DNA from: Sorghum bicolor
Lineage: Eukaryota; Streptophyta; Magnoliopsida; Poales; Poaceae
DNA length: 64,000 bases
Assembly (NCBI RefSeq): GCF_000003195.3
Contig: NC_012870.2
Location: 9,912,501-9,976,500, forward strand
Direction: 5' to 3'
Within the stretch, counting starts at the first letter, position 1; each line of letters begins with the position of its first letter. The notes under the pieces are model-generated. The model was not told the origin of the DNA and made no database searches. It worked only from the letters and a program-made list of their open reading frames with translations. The position numbers and the translations under genes are program-made. This document shows positions 45,066 through 56,195 of this stretch, piece after piece.

Positions 45066-47427
45066 CTAACTCATGTCTTTATGAGGGGAGAAAAAAATAG
45101 CTTCACCCATAAAATTATTTTAGAAATAAATGTTTGACAAAAAACAGTTTATAAAGCTATTGTGAGCTATACTAAACAGACTATTAATAGTCTTATCCAA
45201 ATAATCAAATGAAAGTGGGAAACGGTGCATGCAAAATTAAGCCCGGCATGATATTCAATCTATGCTCGGGTCTCACAACTAGTCTAAACAGGTCTATATC
45301 ACCACCTTGCCTAAGCGAGACCCTAAGGGCGAGCGGTGCCATGGCTGCACTATTCTATATTGTCATTTGTGAGTTGAAATGACATAATTGCTTAAGTTTG
45401 AGGAATTATTTAAATAAATAATTTATGACTTTAGAGGCTGAGATCACACGATGAAACAATTTTAAAGGTAGAAACAAGTAACATGTGAGTTCAAAGACCG
45501 AGATAACTCAACTAAGCAAGTTTAAAAACTAGCAATGCACTTTACTCTTCTAATTTAAGAACCAAGTGATAGTGTGGCGAGTGGTACATTTACCGAATAA
45601 TGCCTCCCCAAAGCTGCCTCCCCAAAGCATAAATGATATTTTTAATAGATGGTCAGAGAGGGCTAATAAGAAACATAACACGTTATTTTTGACAATAGCG
45701 CACTTTATTAAATAGTTTAGCTGAAACAAGGTGGTTTTTGATAACCGTAGACCAAATTTTTTGATAACCGTAGACCAAAATTTTTTTATAGGTACTTTAG
45801 CTTCGGCAATGGGCTGTGATGATCAACAAGATCAGCTTGCCTTGGTTGGGCAGCATCTAGAGACGTGAGCCTTGCATTTCTTTACTTTCAATTGATGACT
45901 GTCAACTAGATTTTTTAGCTGATTTTTTAGCTTTACGAGCCTGTTCGCTGGTCTGAAAAGTCATGTCTGAAAGTATCGTTTGCTGATTTATTATGAGAGA
46001 AAAAACACTGCTATGTGGCATAAAAGGTACGGCTTATAAGACAAGCAAATGGAGCTAGTCAATACTTTACCTTATTTTTATATTTTCCTTATGTTTTGTT
46101 GTAAGTTGGAATACACTATAGCTTGCGCGCTAGCCTACAGGCTAAAATTTGTAATAATTAACCTGATTATATATTTATATTGGTTGATAGATGAAGTTAA
46201 ACATAAACTATTCTTTATTTATTTTTAAAAATTTACAAAAGTTGTTTCATCCTTTGCCCGCTAACGATCAAACTCTAGTTTTGACTCATTTTTCTATTTG
46301 TAGGCAGCACAGTCATGCCTCCATGACGACGGTGATGGAAGTGAGCCCCCCCCCCGGCGATGTTTCCCATGTGGTAGGGTAAAAATAAATAAAAAATGGT
46401 AACCACAAATATGAAAATAGAAACATTTTGGGCCCCTAACGGTTATTGGTTTATTTTACTCCCACATCACTATCATTGGGTATTTGAATCTCCCATAAGG
46501 CCGATGCCATATTTATTTAATAGATAACATATTTGATTTGTTCACGAGGGAAAATGTGAAACTTTCATGGTCTATTTGTTATGGCGAATGAATTCACCCG
46601 ACATGAGCTTGTCAAAAACAGAATGAGTCAATCTGGAACTTTCATGGTATAATGTAGTTGTTGGTTCGATCTGTTAGAATTAACTCTCTGAGGAAGCACT
46701 CGGCGATGAACGGTGTGATTCCACGCTTCAAACCAAATATAATATTCAATTTGTTAGCTTCAGCTGTAGGTTCGAATCATTATAGATTGCCTTGTTCTGT
46801 ATAAACCAAACATGGTGTAAACATGGGGCTTTTCTAGTTGTTTCTTATCATTTGAACACAATGATATTTCTTGTGACTTTTTTTTTACTTTTACGATCTA
46901 CTACCTCTATTCTAAATTATAAGTTATTTTAATTTTTCTAGATTTATAAGTTTTACTATATATCCCTAAATGCATAGCAAAAGTTATACACATAAAAAAG
47001 CCAAAACGGCTTACAAATTGAAATAGAGAGACTACTATCGAAGACCTTTGTATGATGTATGACAGATAGATTGGACGTGCATACTCCATAAGAAAAGGTT
47101 TGCACGCAGGTGTTTCACAAAATTTATTTTTAACCCTCTCATAAACTTTCTATACTTCTTTCTCTATAGTTCTTTTTTTGAGAAACCTATACTTCTCTTT
47201 AATTTTGATCCTAGCGGCCCATCTTTGACCACGCTCAATGGGCCAGATCCATGCAAAGCCCGCAAAGACCGCGTCTTTTGCAAACCTGTTTTCAGAATCT
47301 TGTCCCGAAACCCGCGGGCCCACCTGCCAGTGAGGCATCGCCCACGAAATCCAGCAGCGAAAGAACCAGCGCGGCAGCAGCTCCCGCGGTTTCTTTTTTT
47401 TCGCGGCGCGCCATTACGAAAAAGCTC

Positions 47428-47435
47428 TTCCCGCC
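47428..47435 (+). promoter_or_regulatory. E2F-type site upstream of CDT2
   Basis: TTCCCGCC fits the E2F consensus TTSSCGSS and lies about 125 bp upstream of the ATG. S-phase expression of a replication-control gene would fit, but this is one match in GC-rich sequence. Confidence 0.45.
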
Positions 47436-47558
47436 GGCGCGCCCCGCGCGACAGAATCCTCCTCCATTAAACCCCTCGCGCTCAATGCCTGCCCGCCATT
47501 TCCTTTCCCTCTCTCCGTCAGCGCCTCTGCCCATCTCTCTCTCTCATCTCTCTGACTC

Positions 47559-50500
47559 ATGGCGACGCGGCGGCGCCTCTCTCCGACTTTCTTCGGCGGT
47601 CTACGGGCCCGGGAGCTCGGCGGCGCCAGTGGCTGCTCCCGCGCCATGGCGGGGCTCCCGTACCTCGCTGACCTCTCCTCCGACCCCGGCGGCCGTGGCG
47701 GCGGGGTCATAGCCGTCGACCACTCCGGCGACGCCGCCATCCCCTTCGCCATCTCCTTCGGCAAGGTTCGGAGCCTGGGATCTGTCCCCCCCCCCCCCCC
47801 CCCCCCTCCTAAACAAGGGATCTCTCATTTCTCGCGTGCTTTTGCAAAGTCAAACCTTCTTTCTAGCTGCTATTTGCGAGTACCAATCTTTTGATGAAAT
47901 TGCCTCGTTCGTCCAGACTGCACAGACCTGTAACCTCCTGGCGGTCGCCGACGAAGACGGGTACGTTGGCCTCTACGACACCCGCCGGCGCCTCCCTTCC
48001 GCATCCTCGTCAATAGAGAAGTCAGGTGGGTTGGAAACCTTCACTGCTCCCCCGATTCGATCCAAGATTTGGGTGTGCTAGACCTTACGCCGGGTACCTC
48101 GTGCGATCCGTTCTGTTCCAATCTGACGTCGTCCTTTGCAGCTGAAACGAGGGTGTCCGACTGGGTTGCTCACAACAATGCAATCTTTGACGTGTGCTGG
48201 ATCAAGGTAAATTCACTTGCACTGATTGGAACACTCCAACGAAATAGCCGCTCCTCAGGTTAAAATTTCATCAATATGTGTACCTTTCTGACGGAGTTTC
48301 AATCTTATGTGTTACTAATGTAGGAGGGATCCCAAATGCTGACTGCATCGGGCGATCAAACTGTAAGTCGCAACAGGATCACACCAATTATTGAACTATG
48401 AATTCATTGTATTATGCAAAATCTCATTACTATCGTTCTGCATCAGGTCAAAATATGGAGTGTAGGAAACAGGAAATGCATTGGTGTCTTGTCAGGACAT
48501 ACTGGGAGTGTGAAGTCGCTGTCTTGCCATTCTTCAAATCCTGGTTAGTAATGTATATCCTGAATGGCTGAAGCCTTTCAGTTTACTTTTATGCAGATTT
48601 AATCCTCAAAGGTTGGCCACAAACTCCTGTTTAAGTAGTTTATTTTCTTTGCAGAGCTCATTGTTTCTGGTTCAAGGGATGGTTCATTTGCTCTTTGGGA
48701 TCTAAGATGCGACCCTAAATCTCCAAACAGCCATGGTGAAACGTGCCTCACGTATGTTGCCTATTGCTAGTAAATGTTCTCTTTAAACTACAAATTAAGT
48801 GATCATAAATGTTTGTAGCGACAATACAAATTCATTGAACAAAGTTCTGCTACATGTTAGGTCTTCTGCTGTTGTCAGAGAAGCCCACAGTCCCATACAG
48901 AGGAACCGAACCCGGTCTCGAGCAAAGGTATTAAATTGGCATGATATGGCTTTTGCTTGTGACGATCTTATGTCCTCTTATGCCCTCTTATGCTTATGTT
49001 GGTTTGCTGAAATTGGTGAATTTAGGCGGCTTCAACAAGTATCACATCAGTTCTTTATCTGAAAGATGATGTCTCCATTGCTACTTCTGGAGCTGCAGAC
49101 AAGTAAGCTGCTCTTTCATTTTTATTCTGCTTTTTATTTTTTAACCAACCTTCACAGTTTTTGTATGGTTTGTATAGTTTTATTAATTGCTATGTTATTT
49201 TAAACACAATGCACTTACCTGACGATGAGTTAGCCTCATGTCATCTACTCATTCTGTTTCTTAAAAAAATCAGTTTTGTAGAGTAATTATCATATTTTCA
49301 TGTATCTTGAAATACTAATATTGTACTTTTTTAAATGTACGCCAGTGTTGTGAAGATATGGGATACACGGAACCTGAAAGTGCCGGTCTCTAACAAAAGC
49401 TCTCAAGCAGGGGCCCAGCCTTTGGTAAACATCTCTATCCACTAATGAATGTTAAACTAGTAGTACAAAAAAAGCACATTATCTAAAAAAGTACAAAAAA
49501 CAATAGGGAATTGTGTATTTCAGAGTATAAACATGTATGCCAATTTGAATCAATAATTACAGAGTGCTGTGTTTTCATAGCTCAATCTGAACAAACTTGG
49601 TCCTTTGTTTCTGAAGGAGGGGGTGAAACATGGCATCTCTTGCCTGTCTCAAGATTCGTGTGGTGCATACATTGCTGCGTCATGTATGGATAACAGGTAA
49701 ATTCAGACCCTGTCATCAGACACTAAAATTTTTTCATGCTATTGGTAAATACTGATTTTGACCGTATGCATTTCAGAATCTATTTGTACAGTGTTCTCCA
49801 TGTGAACAAGGGTCCCATAAAGGCTTACACTGGCAGCAAAATAGAGTCTTTCTTTGTCAAGGTCAGTGAGTGGCTATCTTGGGCTGACTTCCTTTAAATG
49901 TCGAGCTGCTTATGTTTAGTTTGATCAATATTTGTTCTGAAACACCTAAACTTTGTATCATGCAGTCTGCTATCAGTCCTGATGGAACTCACATCCTTGG
50001 TGGATCAAGTGATGGAAATGTATACCTGTGGCAGGTACTTGTCGCAGATCTGTTGCCTGCTTTCTTACACTATACTACATCATTATAATATTTACATCCA
50101 TGCTTGTCCATTGACATAGGTGGATCGACCTGAAAGTGCTCCTATAGTTTTGAAAGGCCATGAAGGCGAAGCAACTTCGGTTGACTGGTACGATCTACAA
50201 ACATAAATATTTCTGTGGAACCCTTACTGATAACCCAATCCTCATGCTTCAATATGAATTTATATTTCAGGTGTGCATCAGAGGTTGGAAAGATAGCAAC
50301 ATCTTCTGATGATTCTACGGTAAGTCTACTTGGTTATGCCTGAATTTTTTTTCTTGACACATACTAAAGATGGCTCCATTTGTTCAATATATCATATGTG
50401 TTTGCGACAGTCTGTTGTAGACAAGAGCATCTACAATTTTTGTGCAAAGCAATGCATATCAGAGTATGAAATGAATCAGAATTCAGAACATGTGACAATT

Positions 50501-50902
50501 CTGTATTCTGTGTATCAGGTACGTGTGTGGAGTACCAAGAAAATGGACTGCACAAATGTAAGCTCACCAACAGTGATTCGGAAGCGGATAACTGCACCAA
50601 ACACTGAGTACCGAAGGTCCAGTAGCCATGAGCATGCTACTACATCAAGAGATGCAGTTGCCTGCACTAGTGGTGATGGTGAATTGCAAAGTGGTTGCCA
50701 CTCTCCCCTTCAACCCAGAGCACTGGACTTCGGCACTCCTGAATCGACAAAGAAGAGGGCCTTCACATTGGTCCAGGAGGAGGCCCTTGATGCAAGGAAG
50801 AGCCCGGAAGTTCAGATGAACAGTCCCTCTTCTGTTCTGAGCCCACCACCGTCATTGAAACGGAGAACGATTCGGGACTACTTTGCCAGTGCTGCATCTT
50901 GA
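47559..50902 (+). CDS. CDT2: CDT2/DTL (denticleless) WD40 substrate receptor of CUL4-DDB1, 15 exons, 535 aa
   Basis: Substrate receptor of CRL4, which destroys CDT1 and other PCNA-bound proteins in S phase or after DNA damage. Exons: 47559-47765, 47917-48025, 48142-48206, 48324-48362, 48447-48543, 48655-48751, 48861-48927, 49026-49102, 49346-49424, 49581-49696, 49777-49861, 49966-50034, 50120-50187, 50271-50319, 50519-50902; 1608 nt in phase. WD repeats span about 75-420 ([66 protein letters not shown]). Two WDxR motifs (187-190 and 258-261) match the DDB1-docking DWD box. The last exon encodes a Ser/Pro-rich tail ending [13 protein letters not shown], a PIP-like box lacking Gln. Exon 10 uses the TAG acceptor before CTCAATCTG; a later AAG would drop 12 residues. 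Intact. Confidence 0.95.
47786..47806 (+). repeat. 21-C homopolymer at the start of CDT2 intron 1
   Basis: A run of 21 C starts 20 bp after the intron 1 donor. It could form G-quadruplex or i-motif structure and is likely length-variable; assembly length may be inexact. Confidence 0.85.
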
Positions 50903-52232
50903 ATCCTGACAAATAGCTGGTCCTCAGAATTCTTAGTGGCCCTGACCCATGAAGACTAGGGCTTTCTTTAACTTAACTTATGGTGAAACAGCTCCAAATT
51001 TTGGGAAATTCTTCTGTAGGTCTAGTTGTGTGAAGTTCATTATTGATCATTTGGAAATGCGGTTGTACATAATTTGGTATTGCAGAACCACCCTCTTTAC
51101 TTTGTAATATTGTTTTTTTTTTTCAATTGAGCTCGGTCTGACAGAATTGCAGAAATATTTCAATCAATCTCTATAAATTCAAAGGGCATCTTCAGTTAAA
51201 GCTTGCATGCAACCGTAAAATTTCCTGGTGAGGTAGGCGTCTTCGAGACTTAGAGCACAGAGAGCACTGTGCTTTGTCATGCGTCATTTACTCGTTTTAG
51301 AGCTATGAAGCATCGCCAAATTTGTATCCAATTCAACCCCCGTCTTGGATCATAGGATTGTTTTTTTTTAGAAAACAGGAGGAGCTTACACCCCTACTGA
51401 AGTTTATTAAAATTAAAAAAAGAAAGAAAAAGAGTACATGAGAAGTTCAGAGTTTGCAATAGTTATTGCAAAAGTGTCCGTTGGGAATTTATTCATTTAA
51501 TATAGTCATTGGAAACATTGTCAGTTTGTCACTGCAAAAGTAGCCATCGAAATTACGAAGTATATTCCTACAAATTATACCCATTCAAATTGACACGATT
51601 AAAATTAACTGTTTCAGTGGAAATACTAAGCTAAATAAAGAAGTTATTGGAGTGGGCTCAAAAATAGAGAGCCAGCAAGTCTGAAATAGCAAAATATGTT
51701 GTTGCTTTATGGCATAGAGATACTCCTGCAGGCTGGAGAGAAGGGTGATGAACTGGTTATTTGAATCCTACGAAGCTCCCAGTCAATTTGAATTTGAATT
51801 CTCTAACACGACAGTACAACATCTACTGGGCCATAAGTTACCAACCAACTACGCTAGCCGACTCGGCCACCGTCTGCTGTCTGGCGCTGTCCATGCACAT
51901 GTGCACACATGTACACCGCTTGGCGCTGGCACGCACCCAACGACACACCTGACAGCCCGGGACTCCCGCCTCCGGCCCGCGCGTGCCGTGTCAGCCTCCG
52001 TCGAGCGGTGTACTCCATGCAAGCCTCCACCCCGGCCACGTACCCCCCTCCCTTCCCCTACGTGTCACCGCTCTCGCCACCTATATACGGCGGCGGCCTC
52101 GGCCAGGCCTTTCCACTTCACTTCTCCCTCCTGCAACTGCAAAGCTCCTTGATCCACCCTCGATCACTCACTCCACCACCGCGGCCGCAGCGCGCGCGCA
52201 CCGCGCAAACAACCAACTCGGCAGCGACAGCA
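50903..52232. other. CDT2 3' flank and oleosin promoter
   Basis: The first ~300 bp should hold the CDT2 3' UTR. A T-run at 51361-51369 followed by AGAAAACAGGAGGAGCTTAC, ending in an A-rich tract, resembles a reversed retroelement tail common in grasses. From about 51840 the sequence becomes C-rich and is the oleosin promoter. Confidence 0.55.
51892..52088 (+). promoter_or_regulatory. Oleosin promoter: two RY elements and a TATA box
   Basis: CATGCA (RY/Sph core) occurs at 51892-51897 and 52016-52021. A TATATAC TATA box is at about 52082-52088, 150 bp before the ATG, and an ACGT core (CTACGTGTC) lies near 52060. RY elements bind B3 factors such as VP1/ABI3, FUS3 and LEC2, which drive seed-maturation genes. 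The motifs are seen; seed activity is inferred. Confidence 0.7.
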
Positions 52233-52793
52233 ATGGCGGATCGCGACCGCAGCGGCATCTACGGCGGCACCTACGGGCAGCATCAGCAGGGGGGCGGCCG
52301 CCCGATGGGTGAGCAGGTGAAGGGCATGATCCAGGACAAGGGTCCCACGGCGTCGCAGGCGCTGACGGTGGCGACGCTGTTCCCGCTGGGCGGGCTGCTG
52401 CTGGTGCTGTCGGGCCTGGCGCTGGCGGCCTCCGTGGTGGGGCTGGCGCTGGCCACGCCCGTGTTCCTGCTCTTCAGCCCCGTGCTCGTCCCGGCCGCGC
52501 TGCTCATCGGGACGGCCGTGACGGGGTTCCTCACGTCGGGCGCGCTGGGGCTCGGGGGACTCTCCTCGCTCACGTGCCTCGCCAACACGGCGCGGCAGGC
52601 GTTCCAGCGCACCCCGGACTACGTGGAGGAAGCGCGCCGCAGGATGGCGGAGGCCGCGGCGCACGCCGGGCAGAAGACCGCGCAGGCTGGGCACGCCATC
52701 CAGAGCAGGGCGCAGGAGGCCGCTTCGGGCGGCGCCGGCGCCGGGGGAGGCACCGGTGCTGGCACCGGCGGCGGCGGCAGGGCTTCCTCGTAA
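52233..52793 (+). CDS. Oleosin, 18-kDa type, single exon, 186 aa
   Basis: Structural coat protein of seed oil bodies, inserted in the phospholipid monolayer around triacylglycerol. The single uninterrupted exon begins MADRDRSGIYGGTYGQHQQG and ends at TAA 52791. There is a hydrophilic N-terminus (1-42) and a central hydrophobic hairpin of about 70 residues (43-115). The proline knot PVFLLFSPVLVP fits PX5SPX3P. The amphipathic C-terminus (TPDYVEEARRRMAEAAAHAG) ends in a Gly/Ala-rich tail. Length and pattern fit the maize 18-kDa (H-form) oleosin. The frame stays open upstream to 51909, but the conserved start and the TATA box place the ATG at 52233. Confidence 0.95.
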   Translation: MADRDRSGIYGGTYGQHQQGGGRPMGEQVKGMIQDKGPTASQALTVATLFPLGGLLLVLSGLALAASVVGLALATPVFLLFSPVLVPAALLIGTAVTGFLTSGALGLGGLSSLTCLANTARQAFQRTPDYVEEARRRMAEAAAHAGQKTAQAGHAIQSRAQEAASGGAGAGGGTGAGTGGGGRASS

Positions 52794-53319
52794 GCATGCA
52801 AGCCATCCGATCCATGGATGCGTGCGTGTCGGTATCAGCAGGGGTCGTCGTGGAATGCTGTTTTCTGTACGTGGGTGACCGTGTCGTCTTCTCCCCGAGT
52901 GCGTGTTACATGATATCACGGTGTTCGTCGTACGTGTGTGTGCCGGCCCAGGCTGGGGTCGGCTGTGTACCGGTGTCTGTCCTGTTCATCGCCGCTCCGG
53001 CCCGTTCGGAGATGTGAATAAGTTAGCTAGGGGAATAAGTGATGTCTGTCTGGAAGGGAAAGGTTGAGCTTTGCTTTGCAGTGTGCCTGGGCACTGGACT
53101 GGATGTGTGTCGGGCATCAGCTGTATGCTCGTCGTCTGTTGTGGAAACCATTGGTGAAGGTATCGTCTCTTTGCTGAATAATTTTGTCACATCTATTTGT
53201 TTTACAGTAGCACGCGAAACCATGGGCTTCACTTCAAACATTGACTTCTTAAATATTGACTTCTTTAAAACGACTTTTAAAGCGTAGGCACTTTGGTTCT
53301 GGTCAGTACAACTTAATTC

Positions 53320-53870
53320 ACTTTTTTTTAGAAAATAGCTTTATAAATAACTTTTTAGAGGAAATTATTTTGAAAACAATATTTGGTAAAATAACTTTAC
53401 CAAATATTTTATGTATAAATTTATACATAAATGTAAGAGAGAAATGAGGGATGCAAATGTGAGTTTTTTTTTAGAAAATAGCTTTATAAATATTATTTTA
53501 GAAAAAATATTTGGTAAAATAGTTTTATTAACTATTTTATGCATAAATGAGAGAGAGAGAGAAATGAGGGATGCTAGAGAGAAATAAGGAAGAGAGTTTG
53601 TTTTTCGGCTTCAATCAAATCAAATGTGAGAGGAGGAGAAAAATAATTTTACTATATAAAGTTGTTTAAAGTTATTTTAGAAATACCAAATGTGAGAGGA
53701 GTGTTTTAGAAATACCTATTTTAGAAATAAGTGTTTTAGAAATAGAGGAGGAGTGTTTTAGAAATATCTATTTTAGAAATAAGTGTTTGACAAAATAACA
53801 ACTTAAAACAACTCATGAAGCTTAACTCATGAAGCTGAAGCTGTTAAGATGTACCAAACAGGCTTTTTAG
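53320..53870. repeat. MITE-like AT-rich block with internal duplications
   Basis: TTTTTTTAGAAAATAGCTTT occurs near 53322 and 53464. AGTGTTTTAGAAATA, then TATTTTAGAAATAAGTGTTT, is tandemly repeated at 53700-53790. The right end (TACCAAACAGGC) and the motif AAATAAGTGTTTGACAAAAT match the outer element at 44400-45180. Boundaries are uncertain. Confidence 0.6.
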
Positions 53871-54002
53871 TCACTTTTCTTAACTCAAATATATGTATTT
53901 TGTTATGATGCGACTGTATTGTCCTCGCCTTCGGGGGGATCACCAGCCACCGTAGGGGGATTGTCGGCCAAACCATCCCTTTATTTTATTTTATATGATA
54001 TT

Positions 54003-54362
54003 TGGTTTCTTTAGTCATTTTTCTTAACTCAGCTATATACTTTGTTATTTGTTATGATGTGACTGTATTGCCCTCGCCTTCGGGGGGATCACCAACCACC
54101 GTAGGGGGATTGCCGGCCGCCGTAGGGGGTTCTCAGGCCATCGTCAGGCGATTGCCGGGATGGGGCTCCTCCATGTCAGGCGGTGGATGGTTTGGGCGGC
54201 GGCAGAGGAACAATCTGTCTGAGCGGATGGAAGGAAACAAAACGTTGGAAGCAAACCAAAAATCGATCTCTTACGTGAATCGAGCAGAAGGTAATATAGT
54301 CACATCATAACAAAATACATGTATTTGAGTTGAGAAAACATGATACAAAGGGACCAAACATC
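54003..54362. mobile_element. Element with long (~65 bp) inverted repeats and GC-rich core
   Basis: Left end TTGGTTTCTTTAGTCATTTT, then CTTAACTCAG, then GTTATGATGTGACTGTATT. The right end, inverted, reads TTGGTCCCTTTGTATCATG, then CTCAACTCAAATACATGTAT, then GTTATGATGTGACTATATT. The core (54070-54240) is GC-rich with repeated CCACCGTAGGGGGATTG. Long inverted repeats around a GC-rich core suggest a Mutator-like or Pack-type element; class not proven. A second copy of the left end and part of the core lies at 53866-53990. Confidence 0.6.
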
Positions 54363-54420
54363 ATGTAAAACAAAGTATCAACACTTCAAAGGTCCTTTTA
54401 ACAAAATCAACGTTTAGAGA

Positions 54421-54877
54421 TCTATAATAGCGAAGCCTATTATTTCACGTCCTATAAAAATAATGTTCTCGTTAATTTTACATTTATAACTAATATACTA
54501 GTAGCCATGCATGCCGTAGTTTCTGAGTTATTTTATTTTATTTTATTAATGAGATAATGATTTTTTTCTTGATTTGCTTACGTGTATCTATAACTCTTAT
54601 AATCCTAACCCCACTAAATATTTCTCTAAGCATGCAAGTTATCCACCTAAGCAATGCACTACCATATTCAATTAAAATCCACTAAGTAAAACCTCAATAA
54701 CTATTTATCTCAACATATAATAATAATGCACTACCACATATACAATTAAAATCCAATAGCACACATGACAACTGTGATTGTCCATGTCAGCAAGACAAAT
54801 AAGTATAGCTCATATCATCATACTACACAATCAACTAATCCGCAATTCCCGCAGCAACGCGCGGGGTATGCTCCTAG
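54421..54877 (+). mobile_element. Probable non-autonomous Helitron
   Basis: The 3' end is clear: CCCGCAGCAACGCGCGGGG hairpin (54848-54866), then CTAG (54874-54877) followed by T. A plausible 5' end TCTATAATAGCGAAGCCT starts at 54421 after an A, giving A|TC...CTAG|T and a 457-bp element with no coding capacity. The 5' end is inferred. Confidence 0.6.
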
Positions 54878-54990
54878 TTATAGATGTGTTTATAAGAGTG
54901 AGAGTTGTAAGTGTGGCGTTGTGTAATTCTCAAAAAGAAAAATATCACTCGGCAAGCACTCGTCTTTTTATCATTTAGGCACATGTACTT

Positions 54991-55205
54991 GGAAACACAA
55001 CTATCTAAATATTAAGCATTAGTTGCATAGTTGAATCGTTTTAGAGCATCTCCAATAGTTCCAAAACAATCTCCCAGTCATTTAAATACTTTGGTGTGTG
55101 TATAGGAACACACCTAGCTATCTAGATATTAAGCATTAGCTGGATATGTTAATCGTCTTAGGGAATCTCCAAGAGTCCCAAAACAATTCCCAATTCAAGA
55201 TGACA
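54991..55205. repeat. 114-bp tandem duplication
   Basis: Copy 1 begins at 54991 (GGAAACACAACTATCTAAAT) and copy 2 at 55105 (GGAACACACCTAGCTATCTA). Both contain ATTAAGCATTAG, GAATCTCCAA/GCATCTCCAA and CCAAAACAAT in order. Confidence 0.8.
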
Positions 55206-56195
55206 TTGTGGCATACCTTCTTCAATTACCTGATGCACGTCACATTTATCCTATGGTCCATGCATCACGGTTGAAGTGTGCACTATGATGGTATAGTTAA
55301 TCTATTTTCTGGCTTCATATATGGAGTATGGTGCCGAAGGGATTTCCTTACTATCATAAAATGAGGTGTAGTGGTCTGATCACACCAACCTTGACGATAT
55401 AGTAGGAAGCTTATGATCTCCGATATGGTTTCCATCAAATGCTGCGTGGGTACAATCAACCTTTGAGGTAGAGGCAATGTAAGGCCACCAAGGAGAAGGC
55501 AGAGTACTATTGCACGTTTGGCAATAGAGTAAACGATGACAATCAAGGTGAGGAAATGACGATAGCTAAGCCGTAGTGGTGTGAGTTGGCGGTGAGTTAA
55601 CTGTTGTTATGGTAGAAATCATGTTGGCATATAACGTCTGAGGTCGTCGTGTCTTGTAGTGAAGAATTGAAACTTTGAAACAATTTCTCTATTCTTTGTC
55701 CCCAATCTTGCTTCTCTTTCGAAATTTCCAATTGTAAAGCTATGTGTCTGATTCGTAGCAGAACCGAGATAGGAGGCTAGGAAGCCCAACAGACATTAGT
55801 ACAAGTTTAAAATCAAATTCATCGAGGATGGAGGCTGTTGCTGTAAGTGCCTGGGTGGAGGCACCAAGGATGTGGCTAGATCTTGCCTGCGGATGAGGAA
55901 TTCACACTTTCGATGGTCTTGCAGGTGGTGGATGGTTGGGACGGACGACCGCTCTAGGTGGAGAAAAATGACTAAATCCGCTCCTTTGGTGGCCGTACGA
56001 GGAAGGAGAAAGGTTGATTCTGTATGCTTGCGCTTGCGATGGAGGGGGAGATGATCACCTGATAGGAGAGGCGTCTACGCCTCGAGGAGGTGAGGAGCTG
56101 TTATTCCATATAACGCAGGAGAAAACAACCGAATAGGGCTCAAGATGAGCCCTTAATAATGAAGACTGAATGGTGGATTTCGATGTCTACTTAAG

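Larger units (their letters stand above)
44400..45180. mobile_element. Older MITE carrying two nested Tourist-like MITEs
   Basis: Outer ends CTTGTTTGGCATAGCTC and, inverted at the right, CTGTTTAGTATAGCTC. Removing 44570-44796 and 44824-45065 leaves an element of about 310 bp. Its interior motifs (AAAATAGCTTCATCAACTAC, GAAATAAATGTTTGACAAAA) recur in the 53.3-53.9 kb region. A flanking duplication is not clear. Confidence 0.7.
40360..47558. other. Intergenic region rich in mobile DNA, Pescadillo to CDT2
   Basis: About 7.2 kb with no supported gene. Contents: the Pescadillo promoter, a Helitron 3' end (40547-40575), a 67-bp tandem repeat, a possible LINE tail (41595-41650), long AT-rich sequence at 41100-43250 with no recognisable coding content, a GC-rich island (43290-43865), a Tourist-like MITE (43869-44213), nested MITEs (44400-45180), and AT-rich DNA to 47100. 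From 46920 to 47060 a STOWAWAY-like AT-rich stretch (CTACCTCTATTCTAAATTAT) may be a partial MITE. Confidence 0.55.
52794..56195. other. Intergenic region with MITE-like repeats and a Helitron
   Basis: The oleosin 3' UTR is followed by AT-rich repeat DNA (53320-53870), a long-TIR element (54003-54362), a probable Helitron (54421-54877) and a 114-bp tandem repeat (54991-55205). The stretch 55210-56190 has short unrelated frames, probably degraded transposon sequence. No gene supported. Confidence 0.55.

Noticed and set aside
51909..52232. 294-codon version of the oleosin frame
   Set aside because: The extra part runs through the TATA box and an RY element; the oleosin N-terminus starts at 52233.
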